In this document: piece after piece, positions 19,829 through 29,800 of the stretch
Layout of the letters: each line of letters opens with the position of its first letter
How positions within the stretch are numbered: position 1 is the stretch's first letter
Notes under the pieces: model-generated
Databases searched by the model: none
What the model was told of the DNA's origin: nothing
What the model saw: the letters and a program-made list of their open reading frames with translations, nothing else
Translations under genes and position numbers: made by a program
Assembly: GCF_002994445.1 (NCBI RefSeq)
Contig: NZ_MRZJ01000001.1
Span: forward strand, 62,001 to 126,000
From: Staphylococcus simulans
GTDB taxonomy: Bacteria; Bacillota; Bacilli; Staphylococcales; Staphylococcaceae
Direction: 5' to 3'
Length of the DNA: 64,000 bases

Positions 19829-20677
19829 ATGACTAATAAAGTGTTGCTAAACGGCCGATTTGTAGAGGAACAAGAGGCACTTGTGCCTTATAATGACAGA
19901 GGTTATAACTTCGGGGACGGTATTTATGAATACATCCGAATTTATGATGGTCACTTCTTTACTTTACAAGAACATTTTGAAAGATTTTTAAGAAGCGCAT
20001 CTGAACTGAATATTGATTTAGATGAAACGATCGAATCACTAACAGAAAAAGCAGAAGCACTTGTTAAAGAAAACAACGTAGAAAACGGCGGCGTTTATAT
20101 GCAAGTGACACGCGGTGCTGCACCGCGCGACCATGCGTTCCCTGGTCCGGATGTCAAACCGCAAATGATGGCATTCACAAGAAGTTACGGCAGACCGTTA
20201 GAAGCATTAGAAAACGGAATCAACGCTGTAACAGTTGAAGATATCCGCTGGTTGCGCTGTGATATCAAAAGCTTGAATTTGCTTGGTAATGTATTATCAA
20301 AAGAATATGCTGTGAAATATAATGCTTCAGAAGCAATCCAACATCGCGGCGAAACTGTCACTGAAGGAGCATCAAGCAACGTATATGCAATTAAAGATGG
20401 TGTGATTTATACTCATCCGACTGATAATTTCATCTTGAATGGTATAACTAGAAAAGTAATCAAACGTATTGCAAATGAGCAAAATATTCCATTTAAAGAA
20501 GAAACATTTACTGTAGATTTCTTGAAACAAGCGGATGAAGTTATTGTTTCAAGTACTTCAGTTGAAGTCATGCCGGTAATTAAATTGGATGGAGAAGCGG
20601 TTGGAAACGGACAAGTCGGTCCGATTACTCGCCAATTGCAAAAAGGATTTGAACAAAAAATAAATGAGAGTCATTAA
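19829..20677 (+). CDS. dat: D-alanine aminotransferase
   Basis: Interconverts D-alanine plus 2-oxoglutarate and pyruvate plus D-glutamate, feeding D-amino acids to the cell wall. A fold-type IV PLP enzyme of 282 aa, with [17 protein letters not shown] near residue 24, the Schiff-base lysine in [12 protein letters not shown] near residue 146, and [14 protein letters not shown] near 178. Two ATGs are available; the one at 19829 is chosen because the GGAGG at 19817-19821 is seven bases away, against one base for 19823. Placed directly after pepV, it may draw on dipeptide-derived alanine. Confidence 0.95.
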   Translation: MTNKVLLNGRFVEEQEALVPYNDRGYNFGDGIYEYIRIYDGHFFTLQEHFERFLRSASELNIDLDETIESLTEKAEALVKENNVENGGVYMQVTRGAAPRDHAFPGPDVKPQMMAFTRSYGRPLEALENGINAVTVEDIRWLRCDIKSLNLLGNVLSKEYAVKYNASEAIQHRGETVTEGASSNVYAIKDGVIYTHPTDNFILNGITRKVIKRIANEQNIPFKEETFTVDFLKQADEVIVSSTSVEVMPVIKLDGEAVGNGQVGPITRQLQKGFEQKINESH

Positions 20678-20710
20678 TTTAATGATTTTTACCAACTGAC
20701 ATTAAATTTA

Positions 20711-20719
20711 TGGTATAAT
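20711..20719 (+). promoter_or_regulatory. Extended -10 promoter of the ytmP-trmB leader
   Basis: TGGTATAAT is a perfect extended -10 element. No strong -35 is visible 16-18 bases upstream, as expected for extended -10 promoters. It would give a leader of about 220 bases before ytmP. Confidence 0.6.
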
Positions 20720-20732
20720 TTTTAATTGTCGC

Positions 20733-20922
20733 CGCTAAAAAACTGAAATGTTTTCATTAGCGAATAAGAAAGTAAAATGTGTCTTTTTGTTTCTCATTTT
20801 TGGTTGAAAAGAAATGTTAAAAATTATAGAATTAACAATGAGTGCTACGAACGGATAATTGTTAAAAATTGGTAAAAGAAATGTAAAATATGGCTCTTGA
20901 TCTACGATTCTAGAGCCATTTT
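20733..20922 (+). promoter_or_regulatory. Structured leader with terminator-like hairpin before ytmP
   Basis: Three stem-loops follow the promoter: CGCTAA/TTAGCG (20733-20738 with 20757-20762), TTAACAAT/ATTGTTAA (20832-20839 with 20858-20865), and an 8-bp ATGGCTCT/AGAGCCAT stem (20890-20897 with 20912-20919) followed by a short T-run. The last resembles an intrinsic terminator just before the ytmP ribosome binding site. No known riboswitch is recognised. Confidence 0.5.
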
Positions 20923-20946
20923 CTAATTGAAAGCGAGGTGAACGTG

Positions 20947-21738
20947 TTGGAGCAGTTCTATCAGTTAGGATGGACTTTAGATTCTGCTGGAGGAGCTTCC
21001 GGAGAGGCTTACATGGCTGAACAAGATGGCCAAAAGCTGTTCTTGAAAAGAAACTCAAATCCATTTATAGCAGCATTGTCTGCTGAGGGTATTGTCCCTA
21101 AGCTAGTTTGGACGAAACGAATAGAAACAGGGGAAGTTGTCACAGCGCAGCATTGGAAGAATGGCAGAGAATTAACATTCGAAGAAATGACGCAAACAAG
21201 AGTTGCCAAGCTGTTGAAGAAAATTCACAGCTCAAAAACATTGTTAACAATGTTAAAAAGAATGGAAATGGAACCAATCACACCTGACATTCTTTACAAT
21301 AAAATCAATACCTCGCTTTCAAGACAAGTGCTTTCGCATCATGTCATACGAAAAGCTTTGACTTATCTTGAAGAACACAAGCCTCATTTGGACCCTCGCT
21401 TTTATACAGTTGTTCATGGTGATGTGAATCATAATAATTGGTTATTATCAGATCGAGATGAACTTTATTTAGTAGACTGGGAAGGCGCAATGTTAGCAGA
21501 TCCGGCCATTGATATTGGAATGCTGCTTTACAATTACGTTCCTCACAGTGAGTGGTCAGAGTGGCTTGAAAAATACGGCTGTAAAGAGTCTATTGATTTA
21601 AGCAAGAGAATGAAATGGTATACAGTGATACAAGCAATCGGTCTTGTAGAATGGTCTGAAGAACAAAAACGCTTTAAAGATATGAATATTTGGCTGAAAT
21701 TCTTAAATGAAGTTATGAACAGCAACGTATTTATTTGA
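20947..21738 (+). CDS. ytmP: Phosphotransferase-fold protein YtmP (APH/choline kinase family)
   Basis: A 263-aa protein kinase-like phosphotransferase. The Brenner motif VVHGDVNHNNWLL with the catalytic Asp and the metal-binding LVDWEGA are both intact, so it should transfer phosphate from ATP to a small molecule; the substrate is unknown. The start is uncertain: GTG at 20938 or 20944 or TTG at 20947 are in frame, and the TTG fits best with the GAGGTG ribosome binding site at 20935-20940. It is followed 13 bases later by trmB, the same pairing as in Bacillus. Confidence 0.85.
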   Translation: MEQFYQLGWTLDSAGGASGEAYMAEQDGQKLFLKRNSNPFIAALSAEGIVPKLVWTKRIETGEVVTAQHWKNGRELTFEEMTQTRVAKLLKKIHSSKTLLTMLKRMEMEPITPDILYNKINTSLSRQVLSHHVIRKALTYLEEHKPHLDPRFYTVVHGDVNHNNWLLSDRDELYLVDWEGAMLADPAIDIGMLLYNYVPHSEWSEWLEKYGCKESIDLSKRMKWYTVIQAIGLVEWSEEQKRFKDMNIWLKFLNEVMNSNVFI

Positions 21739-21751
21739 GGAGACAAATTAA

Positions 21752-22390
21752 ATGAGATTAAGAAATAAACCTTGGGCAGAGGATTATTTGCGCAAACATG
21801 ATAATGTGGTAGATATAGACGGCGCACATGCTGGCGAGATGTCTGCTTGGTTCGATAAAGAACAGCCGATTTATATCGAAGTCGGTTCTGGAATGGGGCA
21901 GTTCATTACTGAACTTGCTGCGTTGCATCCAAACATCAATTTTGTTTCTTTAGAAAGAGACAAGAACGTAATGATTCGTGTTTTAGATAAAGTACTGGAA
22001 AAAGGCTTAACTAATATTAAATTGATTTGCAATGATGCAATGGAACTGACAGACTACTTTAAAGAAAGCGAAATTGATCGCATTTATTTAAATTTCTCAG
22101 ATCCATGGCCTAAGAAACGTCATGCAAAGCGCAGATTGACGTATCACACATTTCTAGCGTTGTATAAAACAATTTTGAAAGCAGAAGGCGAAATTCACTT
22201 TAAGACAGATAACAGAGGATTATTTGCTTATAGTTTAGAAAGCATGTCCCAATTCGGCATGTACTTTACAAAAATCAACTTGAATCTTCATGATGAAGAC
22301 GATGAAGATAACATTGAAACTGAATATGAAAGAAAGTTTGCGGACAAAGGTTCTCGTATTTACCGAATGGAAGCAAAATTTCATCAATAA
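21752..22390 (+). CDS. trmB: tRNA (guanine-N7-)-methyltransferase TrmB
   Basis: Methylates G46 of tRNAs with S-adenosylmethionine. The 212-aa protein has motif [13 protein letters not shown] near residue 38, SLERDKNV for the SAM ribose, and the TrmB hallmark [16 protein letters not shown] near residue 115 containing the catalytic Asp. The start ATG follows a GAGGAGAC ribosome binding site. Second gene after ytmP; a terminator follows at once. Confidence 0.95.
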   Translation: MRLRNKPWAEDYLRKHDNVVDIDGAHAGEMSAWFDKEQPIYIEVGSGMGQFITELAALHPNINFVSLERDKNVMIRVLDKVLEKGLTNIKLICNDAMELTDYFKESEIDRIYLNFSDPWPKKRHAKRRLTYHTFLALYKTILKAEGEIHFKTDNRGLFAYSLESMSQFGMYFTKINLNLHDEDDEDNIETEYERKFADKGSRIYRMEAKFHQ

Positions 22391-22392
22391 GC

Positions 22393-22420
22393 ACTGCATT
22401 CTTATGAATGCAGTTTTTTT
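22393..22420 (+). terminator. Terminator of ytmP-trmB
   Basis: A perfect 9-bp stem (22393-22401 with 22406-22414), four-base loop and seven T. Confidence 0.9.
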
Positions 22421-22497
22421 GTGCGTTGATAAAGTTTGAAAATACGCAATAATCGCCCTATACTTATACTATATAACTGAACGTAAGGGTGATGCAG

Positions 22498-23322
22498 GTG
22501 AAATTAGGTAAATACGAATTGCATTATTTAAATGGCGGAATGACAAATATGGATGGTGGTACGATGTTCGGACCTGTACCAAAACCATTATGGGAAAGAA
22601 AAATACCGGTTAATGATAAGAATCAAGTTCCAATGACAACACATCCTATTTTAATCCGTACCGGCGAACAGAATATTCTTATTGATACAGGACTTGGAGA
22701 AGGAAAGCTTACGGACAAACAAAAACGCAATTTCGGGGTTGAGAATGAAAGCCTCGTTGCGCAAGATTTGAATGAGCTGGGTCTTAAGCCGGAAGATATT
22801 GATATTGTATTAATGACGCATTTGCATTATGATCACGCTTCAGGATTAGCGGATTTAGACGGTAATGCAATATTTAAAAATGCAATACATTATATTCAAC
22901 AAGATGAGTGGCATGAATTTTTAGCGCCGAATCTTAGAAGTAAAGCTACATATTGGCCGATGAATCAAGGTGATTACCAAAAACGCATGATTTTATTTGA
23001 AGATGATATTGAAGTTGTACCTGGTATTCATATGTATCATACAGGCGGACACAGTTTTGGCCATAGTATTATCACGATTGAGAGTGAAGGAGAAAAGGCG
23101 GTACACATGGCTGATATTTTCCCATCTCATGCGCATTTAAACCCGTTATGGGTAACTTCTTACGATGATTATCCGATGCAGTCTATAAGAGAGAAAGAAA
23201 GATGGCTGCCTTGGTTGATAATGCAGGATTATTGGTTCTTATATTATCATGATGCTGCGTATTTTGCGGTAAAATTTGATAAAGACGACCATACCATCAA
23301 AGCAGCGGTTGAGCGAAATTAG
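22498..23322 (+). CDS. ytnP: Metallo-beta-lactamase-fold hydrolase YtnP
   Basis: A 274-aa MBL-fold hydrolase. The zinc motif HLHYDH (His108, His110, Asp112, His113) and a further His in HTGGHSFGHS and a metal Asp in HMADIFP are present, so the dinuclear site is complete. It resembles the AHL-lactonase / YtnP group, which in Bacillus opens lactone signals; the substrate here is unknown. GTG at 22489, ATG at 22492 and GTG at 22498 are all in frame; the last has the best distance to TAAGGGTGA. It lies after trmB as in Bacillus but behind a terminator, so it probably has its own promoter. Confidence 0.85.
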   Translation: MKLGKYELHYLNGGMTNMDGGTMFGPVPKPLWERKIPVNDKNQVPMTTHPILIRTGEQNILIDTGLGEGKLTDKQKRNFGVENESLVAQDLNELGLKPEDIDIVLMTHLHYDHASGLADLDGNAIFKNAIHYIQQDEWHEFLAPNLRSKATYWPMNQGDYQKRMILFEDDIEVVPGIHMYHTGGHSFGHSIITIESEGEKAVHMADIFPSHAHLNPLWVTSYDDYPMQSIREKERWLPWLIMQDYWFLYYHDAAYFAVKFDKDDHTIKAAVERN

Positions 23323-23370
23323 TGGAAAAGCATTTAAAGGGTGGAAAGGTTAGAAAAGGGCATAAAAAAA

Positions 23371-23398
23371 CAATGTTTCCGTTTTTTCGGAAACATTG
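23371..23398 (-). terminator. Terminator of the PepSY-like gene
   Basis: A perfect 11-bp stem (23371-23381 with 23388-23398). The T-run is on the minus-strand side (A-run at 23364-23370), so it ends the gene at 23426-23737. Confidence 0.8.
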
Positions 23399-23425
23399 CA
23401 GTAATAAGTATGCATACCAATATCA

Positions 23426-23737
23426 TTAAACTTCTTTTATGTTAATGATTTTACCATTTGCGGCATCGGCGATGAATTCATAATTACTAACTTTGCCGCG
23501 GTTTTCAGTTGTTACACCGCCGCGATAGATTTCGTACTGAATCCCGTCTTGTTCAAATGGTTGAGGTTCTGAGACAATGTATGACCCTGTGACATTCATG
23601 AAGTAGCTTTTCACTTCTTCAATCAGCTTTTGAGGGTTATACTTTTTAGTGCCTAAAATAGTGAGGTAAGCTATTACACTGCCCAATAAAACTGTAATTG
23701 GTAATACTATCAATAACAAAATTTTTCTTCGAGACAT
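23426..23737 (-). CDS. Small secreted or membrane-anchored PepSY-like protein
   Basis: A 103-aa protein with a classic N-terminal signal anchor: MSRRK followed by about 20 hydrophobic residues (6-28). The external part (YNPQKLIEEVKSYF and the closing YEFIADAANGKIINIKEV) resembles a PepSY-type or YtpM-like domain; I infer this from the pattern DAANGKII. No cysteine is present, so it is not a lipoprotein. It is divergent from the M42 peptidase gene, 84 bases away. Function unknown; inhibition of an extracellular peptidase is the usual guess for PepSY domains. Confidence 0.75.
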   Translation of the reverse strand: MSRRKILLLIVLPITVLLGSVIAYLTILGTKKYNPQKLIEEVKSYFMNVTGSYIVSEPQPFEQDGIQYEIYRGGVTTENRGKVSNYEFIADAANGKIINIKEV

Positions 23738-23821
23738 CTCAATTTATACCTCCACTTACGTTATATAAGTATTCTACCATAACATAAGGGAGATAATGAA
23801 TTATTAAGGAGCGATGACATA

Positions 23822-24898
23822 ATGGAAATTGCAAGACAAGATACTTTAAAACATATTAAAGCTTTAACAGAATTTCATGGTGCCCCAGGTTTTGAACAAG
23901 ACCTAAAAGCGTACATAAAAGAACAAATGGAACCCTATGCAGATACATTTATTTATAATCATATGGGCGGATTTTATGCGGTTAAAAAATCTAAAAAAGA
24001 AAATGCGAAAAAAGTTATGGTCGCAGCACATATGGATGAAGTAGGTTTCATGATCACTGATATTACGAAAAACGGTATGCTGCACTTTACCAATTTAGGC
24101 GGCGTTGCTGCTGATATTTGGCAAGGACAACGTTTAAAAGTCAAATCACGCAAGAATGAAATCATTACTGGTGTAGTTGCGAGTATTCCAAAACATTTCA
24201 GAACGGGAAATGAAGGACAGCCGCAGATCAAAGATTTAATGTTAGATATCGGCAGTGATTCAGCTGATGAAGTCAGAGCGAGAGGTATCGAAATCGGAGA
24301 TTCAATCGTACCTGATACTGAATTTATTCAATTATCCGAGCATCGCTTTGCAGGAAAAGCATGGGATAATCGTTATGGTTGTTTATTGGCTATTGAAATT
24401 TTAAAATTATTTAAAGACCAAGAACTAGATGTAGATTTATACGTCGGCGCAAATGTTCAAGAAGAAGTCGGTTTAAGAGGTGCCCGTGCAGCAGCGGAAC
24501 AAATCAATCCGGATATCGCATTTGTGGTGGATTGTTCGCCAGCGAATGATATGAAAGGTGTACAACAGCTGTCAGGCCAATTAGGCGGCGGTACTCTAAT
24601 TCGTATCAAAGACGGTACAATGATTCTTAAACCGGCATTTAGAGACTACTTATTAGAACAAGCTCAGCAAAATGATATCAAAACACAATATTACATTTCT
24701 CCTGGTGGTACTGACGGCGGTGAAATTCACAAAGCCAACATTGGTATCCCGACTGCAGTTATAGGTGTGTGTGCAAGATATATTCACAGTTCTGACTCTG
24801 TATTTGATATCAGAGATTATTATTCTGCCAGAGCGTTGCTCAAAGCATCTATTTCTGCATTAAATGATGAAACAATCGAACGTTTACAATATTCATAA
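23822..24898 (+). CDS. M42 family metallo-aminopeptidase
   Basis: A 358-aa cytoplasmic peptidase of the M42 (glutamyl aminopeptidase / YtoP / FrvX) family, usually forming tetrahedral 12-mers that trim peptides. Metal and catalytic landmarks are AAHMDEVGFM near residue 66, AWDNRYGC near residue 180, NVQEEVGLRGA with the catalytic glutamates near residue 215, VVDCSPAND and a His near the end in YIHSSDS. It precedes the thioredoxin-like gene by 25 bases, probably in one transcript. Confidence 0.9.
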   Translation: MEIARQDTLKHIKALTEFHGAPGFEQDLKAYIKEQMEPYADTFIYNHMGGFYAVKKSKKENAKKVMVAAHMDEVGFMITDITKNGMLHFTNLGGVAADIWQGQRLKVKSRKNEIITGVVASIPKHFRTGNEGQPQIKDLMLDIGSDSADEVRARGIEIGDSIVPDTEFIQLSEHRFAGKAWDNRYGCLLAIEILKLFKDQELDVDLYVGANVQEEVGLRGARAAAEQINPDIAFVVDCSPANDMKGVQQLSGQLGGGTLIRIKDGTMILKPAFRDYLLEQAQQNDIKTQYYISPGGTDGGEIHKANIGIPTAVIGVCARYIHSSDSVFDIRDYYSARALLKASISALNDETIERLQYS

Positions 24899-24923
24899 AA
24901 TATAAGAAAGAAGTGAAGGATTT

Positions 24924-25232
24924 ATGAAACAATTAGAATCAGTAGAAGCGTTTAATAATCTTAAAGAAGGTAAAACAGTCTTTATGTTTACAGCAGATTG
25001 GTGCGGCGACTGTCGTTTTATCGCACCGAGACTTCCAGAATTAGAAGAAAAACATCCTGAGTATACATTTGTTTCTGTAGACCGTGACCAATTTATTGAT
25101 TTAGCTGCAGAACTCGGTATTATGGGTATCCCAAGCTTTTTAGTTTATGAAAATGGCGAACAAGTGGGCAGCTATGTAAGTAAAGACAGAAAAACAATCG
25201 AACAAATAGATGAATTTATCGCGAATATTTAA
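24924..25232 (+). CDS. ytpP: Thioredoxin-like protein YtpP
   Basis: A 102-aa thioredoxin-fold protein without signal peptide. The active site is Trp26-Cys27-Gly-Asp-Cys30 instead of the WCGPC of classical thioredoxin; the cis-Pro is in IMGIPSFLVY. The CGDC motif changes redox potential and partner choice; bacillithiol-disulfide reductase activity has been proposed for related YtpP proteins. It follows the M42 peptidase and is closed by a strong terminator. Confidence 0.88.
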   Translation: MKQLESVEAFNNLKEGKTVFMFTADWCGDCRFIAPRLPELEEKHPEYTFVSVDRDQFIDLAAELGIMGIPSFLVYENGEQVGSYVSKDRKTIEQIDEFIANI

Positions 25233-25234
25233 AT

Positions 25235-25284
25235 AAAAATACCCTTAGGAAATTAACATTTTTTCTGTTCCTAAGGGTATTTTT
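25235..25284 (+). terminator. Terminator after ytpP
   Basis: A 17-bp perfect stem (25235-25251 with 25268-25284), ending in five T. Confidence 0.9.
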
Positions 25285-25325
25285 ACGGTAAACTATAAAA
25301 AGGTATGTAATTAGGAGTGTTAATT

Positions 25326-26192
25326 ATGAATGTCTTTCAAATGAGAGATAAATTAAAAGAACGTTTAAACCATTTAGACGTAAACTTTACATTTAATAGA
25401 GAAGAAGATACCTTGCGCATTGCACGTAAAGATAATGGGAAAGGTGTAACGATTAGATTAACACCCATCGTTGCAAAATATAACGATCACAAAGAGAAGA
25501 TTGTAGATGAAATTGTTTATTATGTTAACGAGACAATTCATCAAATGAGCGATCAAGCACATCAAGATATGAAAGATTTAAAAATTATGCCTGTCATACG
25601 TGCAGCAAGCTTTGAAAAAGAAACAAAAGAGGGCCATCCGTTTGTAATCGATAAACATACAGCAGAAACCAATGTTTATTACGCATTAGATTTAGGGAAG
25701 TCCTATCGATTAATCGATGAATCAATGTTAAAACAATTAAATGTCACTGCTCAACAAATTAAAGAGATGGCATTATTCAATATCAGAAAATTAGATACGC
25801 CTTATAAAACTGATGAAGTTAAAGGCAACATCTTCTATTTCATTAATACCAATGATGGATATGATGCAAGCCGCATTCTCAATACACCATTGTTGAATCA
25901 ATTTGAAGAAAAATGCGAAGGCGAAATGTTAGTGGCCGTTCCGCATCAAGATGTTTTGATTATTGCTGATATCAGAAACAAAACAGGCTATGACGTCATG
26001 GCGCATTTAACTATGGAATTCTTCACAAACGGTCTTGTACCGATTACTTCATTGTCCTTAGCTTATGAAAAAGGACACTTTGAACCTATCTTTATTCTTG
26101 CGAAAAACAATAAAGACAAAAAAGGAAAAAGTCCTAATGTGGTTCAAGAATTAAGCGCAGTTAAAGATAATAAGAAAAATGACAAGAAATAA
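25326..26192 (+). CDS. ytpQ: DUF1444 protein YtpQ
   Basis: A 288-aa soluble protein of the DUF1444 family, in Bacillus called YtpQ. No catalytic motif is apparent. Segments such as VVRIA-type beta strands and [38 protein letters not shown] match the family end. The ATG at 25326 has an AGGAGTG ribosome binding site and is preferred over the in-frame TTG at 25317. Gene order ytpQ-ytpR-sftA is conserved with Bacillus; spacing to ytpR is 12 bases. Function is unknown. Confidence 0.8.
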   Translation: MNVFQMRDKLKERLNHLDVNFTFNREEDTLRIARKDNGKGVTIRLTPIVAKYNDHKEKIVDEIVYYVNETIHQMSDQAHQDMKDLKIMPVIRAASFEKETKEGHPFVIDKHTAETNVYYALDLGKSYRLIDESMLKQLNVTAQQIKEMALFNIRKLDTPYKTDEVKGNIFYFINTNDGYDASRILNTPLLNQFEEKCEGEMLVAVPHQDVLIIADIRNKTGYDVMAHLTMEFFTNGLVPITSLSLAYEKGHFEPIFILAKNNKDKKGKSPNVVQELSAVKDNKKNDKK

Positions 26193-26204
26193 GGAGATCA
26201 TACT

Positions 26205-26804
26205 ATGAATTTATTTTATAACTTAAACGGTGTTGGAGATGTAGCATTTTTACAAGTTGAACCTGCAGAAGGCGACTTTGAATATACGACACATGGCGAT
26301 GTTGTCAGAATTACTTTAGACAATAAAGCGGTCGGTTATAATATCTTTAATGCTTCTAAGCATTTATCAATTGAAGGCAACGGCTTTATTAAATTAACAC
26401 CTGAATTATTAGAAAGTCTTCAAAAAGTTCTATCAGATGCAGGTGTTGAAGATCAATTAGATTCAGATTTATCACCTAAATTTGTAGTAGGTTATGTTAA
26501 AACAAAAGAAAAACATCCGAATGCGGATAAATTAAGCATCTTAAAAGTTGATGTCGGAGACGAAACACTGCAAATCGTCTGCGGTGCACCAAACGTTGAA
26601 GCTGACCAAAAAGTGGTTGTAGCTAAAGTAGGTGCAGTAATGCCGAGCGGTATGGTAATCAAAGATGCTGAGCTTCGCGGTGTACCATCAAGCGGTATGG
26701 TGTGCTCAATGAAAGAATTGAATCTGCCGAATGCACCGCAAGAAAAAGGTATTATGGTTTTATCTGATGATTACCAAGTTGGGCAACCATTTTTCGAAGA
26801 ATAA
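26205..26804 (+). CDS. ytpR: tRNA-binding-domain protein YtpR
   Basis: A 199-aa protein whose C-terminal half (about residues 90-199) is an OB-fold of the EMAP/Trbp111 type, as found at the start of phenylalanyl-tRNA synthetase beta: KFVVGYVKTKEKHPNADKLSILKVDVG, then VCGAPNV and SSGMVCSMKEL. The N-terminal half is a small domain specific to YtpR. It presumably binds tRNA or another structured RNA; the partner is unknown. It lies 23 bases before the DNA translocase gene and in the same operon as ytpQ. Confidence 0.87.
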   Translation: MNLFYNLNGVGDVAFLQVEPAEGDFEYTTHGDVVRITLDNKAVGYNIFNASKHLSIEGNGFIKLTPELLESLQKVLSDAGVEDQLDSDLSPKFVVGYVKTKEKHPNADKLSILKVDVGDETLQIVCGAPNVEADQKVVVAKVGAVMPSGMVIKDAELRGVPSSGMVCSMKELNLPNAPQEKGIMVLSDDYQVGQPFFEE

Positions 26805-26827
26805 AATGATTGGAAGGAAGTGACATT

Positions 26828-29800
26828 ATGAACTGGTTTGATAAATTATTCAGCGATGAAGACGAAGAAGAAGTCTATCAAAGAAAATACAGCCAACGCA
26901 GACAAAAGTTAGAAGAAAAAGAACGTCGCCGTCATGCATTGCTGCCAGAAAATAATGATATTTACGAACGTCCAAAAGGTAATTTCAGATTTCCGCTGCA
27001 TGTCAATGATGACGATAATCAAAGTGATGAATCAGAGACAGCATCCAATCATTCTGAACCAGGTTATGAACAAGCAGCACATACTGAAGAAGCTGCTTAT
27101 CAAAAGCCCGACCATCGCCGTCATAGAAGACGACGTACATTTCATGATGATACACAAGAAGATAGTTCATTTCGAACTACACGCAGTTCACGTAAGGCAT
27201 CACAAGCATCTGCACAGCGCACACAACCTGCATCAGAACCACCGAAAAGAGAAAACCAAAGCAGACGTGTGCAAAATTATTCTACGCGCTATAATACTAA
27301 AGATATCTATTATAAAAGCGGAGAATTTAAAGCAGAAGAAGTGCCTTCGGCTATTTTCGGTACGAAAAAGCGTCATCCATTAGAAAATGGTGTGATTCAA
27401 CGTTCAAATCAACCATCTGAAGAAACACCAAAACAACATGGCAAGATTCCGACAGATCCTTTAAATGGTATGAGAAAATCTCAAGTTGATGCACAGACTG
27501 AAATGCATGAATCTAAAGATGAACAGCATGAGTCAGTGAATACACCGACTAACAATGCGAAAACAAATCGTACACCTAATTATTCTAAGGCAGATAATAC
27601 GATTAACATCAATAACATTTATGCGTCTCAAATCGTTGAAGAAATCCGCCGTGAACGTGAACGTAAAGTCTTGCAGCGTAAAAAGTTCAAAGAAGCACTG
27701 CAGCAAAAGCGTGAACAAGAAGATACAAGTTCGATTCAAAAAGCAATTGATGATATGTATGCTGAACAAGCAAAACAGTATGTTCAAGATCCTGTTTTCC
27801 AAGAAAACGGCTTTGAAAAAGAGATGGAAGCCGAATCATCTCAACAAGAAACACCAGCTGAAACTGAAGAAACTAATCAATCTGAAACATCAATTGACAC
27901 TAATGTATCAGCATCACAGTCTTCAGATGAAAATACTGTGTCAGAAGAACCGCAAGAAGCTTTTGATTATGAAGAAGTTGACTTGAACCAAGTTCAGAGT
28001 GTCCAAACATTGAATGAAGAAGATGTTAAAGTGGTGGATGATGAAACATTTGAAGCACAAAATGTTTCAGACGAAGTGTTAGCAGAATCTGATGCATCAT
28101 CTGAAACTCAAGAAACAGAGTCTCAAGTCCAACCAGAAGTAGCAGATGCACAATATACTGAGTTAGCAGAATCTGATAAGGATAGTGACGCAGAAACACA
28201 AGCGGCTGCAGAGGCAGAAGCTGAAACTGCGGAACTTGAGGATGAAACAGAACCAAAAACATCTTCAGACGAAGACGATATTGATACAACGGAAACTTCA
28301 AATGCTGAGTATGCAGCACATGAAGATGAAGAAGTAACGCATGAACCTGTGTTAGCACCTGACAATAAAGAAGATCAATCGCAATCTATTTCAAACACGG
28401 ATGAATCAGAAACAGAGTCAGAACATAAAGAAGAAAAAACAAATTATGAACCGCAGCTTAAACCAGATACTGTATCAAATGAGGCAGAAGCACAGCCGAA
28501 AGCAAATGCTGAAGATGTTTTAGAGTCAGAACCATCAGACGATGTACAAGAAAATCAAGATGATACTGAAACATCATCTGGTAACTCGACATCGCAAGCA
28601 TCAGAACAAGTTTCAAAAGCTGAAGAAAAGCCGAAGGTTTCAAAACCAATTCGTAAAGGTGCAAAACCATTCAACGTGATGATGACGCCTTCAGACAAAC
28701 GCAGAATGATGGATGCACGTAAAAGAAAGGCTGAACCTGTATTAAGACCTGATGACAAGGATAAGACACCTCAACAGCAATCAGCACCAACAGAAGCATC
28801 ACAAGCTGCACAATCGTCTTCTGAAACGCAAACGCATCAAACGGAAGACAATGACCAGCAAGGTGAACAAGGTCACATCACAACAAGTGTGAATACCCAA
28901 AGAACAACACAAAATGGTGAACGTCATGATCAAAGCAAAGCACAAGCTGCTCAACAAGAAAATGCACATGTGCATGACCCTAAAGCAGTTTCAGTAAATG
29001 CGCCTAATGAACACCATCACGAAGGTATTCGCAGAGGACCTAATCTGAAATTACCGAGCCTAGACCTTTTAGACGAACCGGAAGTGCATGAAGTCGACCA
29101 AGAGTGGATTGATGAGAAGAAACAAGAACTTAATGATGCGTTCTTCTATTTCAATGTACCGGCTGAAGTTAAAAATGTTACGGAAGGTCCAAGTGTGACA
29201 CGCTTTGAATTATCAGTAGAAAAAGGTGTGAAAGTTTCAAGAATCACTGCTTTGCATGATGACTTGAAGATGGCGCTTGCGGCTAAGGACATCCGTATAG
29301 AAGCACCGATTCCTGGTACAAGCTTAGTAGGTATTGAAGTGCCGAATGTATCTCCTACAAAGGTCAACTTAAAATCAATCATTGAAAGTTCTAAATTCAA
29401 GAACGCGGAATCAAAATTAACCGTAGCAATGGGTAATCGTATAAATAACGAGCCATTATTAATGGATATTGCGAAAACACCGCATGCCTTGATTGCAGGG
29501 GCAACAGGTTCAGGTAAATCAGTATGTATTAATAGTATTTTATTATCATTACTGTATAAAAATCACCCTGAAGAATTGAAGTTGCTGCTGATTGATCCGA
29601 AAATGGTTGAACTTGCACCTTATAACGGATTACCGCATCTGGTTTCACCGGTTATAACTGATGTCAAAGCAGCTACACAAAGTTTAAAATGGGCAGTAGA
29701 TGAAATGGAAAAACGCTATAAATTATTTGCGAAATATCATGTGCGCAATATTACAGCGTTTAATAAAAAAGCACCATATGAACACCGATTGCCGAAAATC

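Noticed and set aside
20735-21064. Minus-strand open frame of 109 codons opposite the ytmP leader
   Set aside because: It lies antisense to the 5' end of ytmP and the leader hairpins, has no family resemblance and no good ribosome binding site.
27533-28758. Several open frames of 65-143 codons in other frames of the translocase linker
   Set aside because: They arise from the repetitive low-complexity coding sequence of the real gene.
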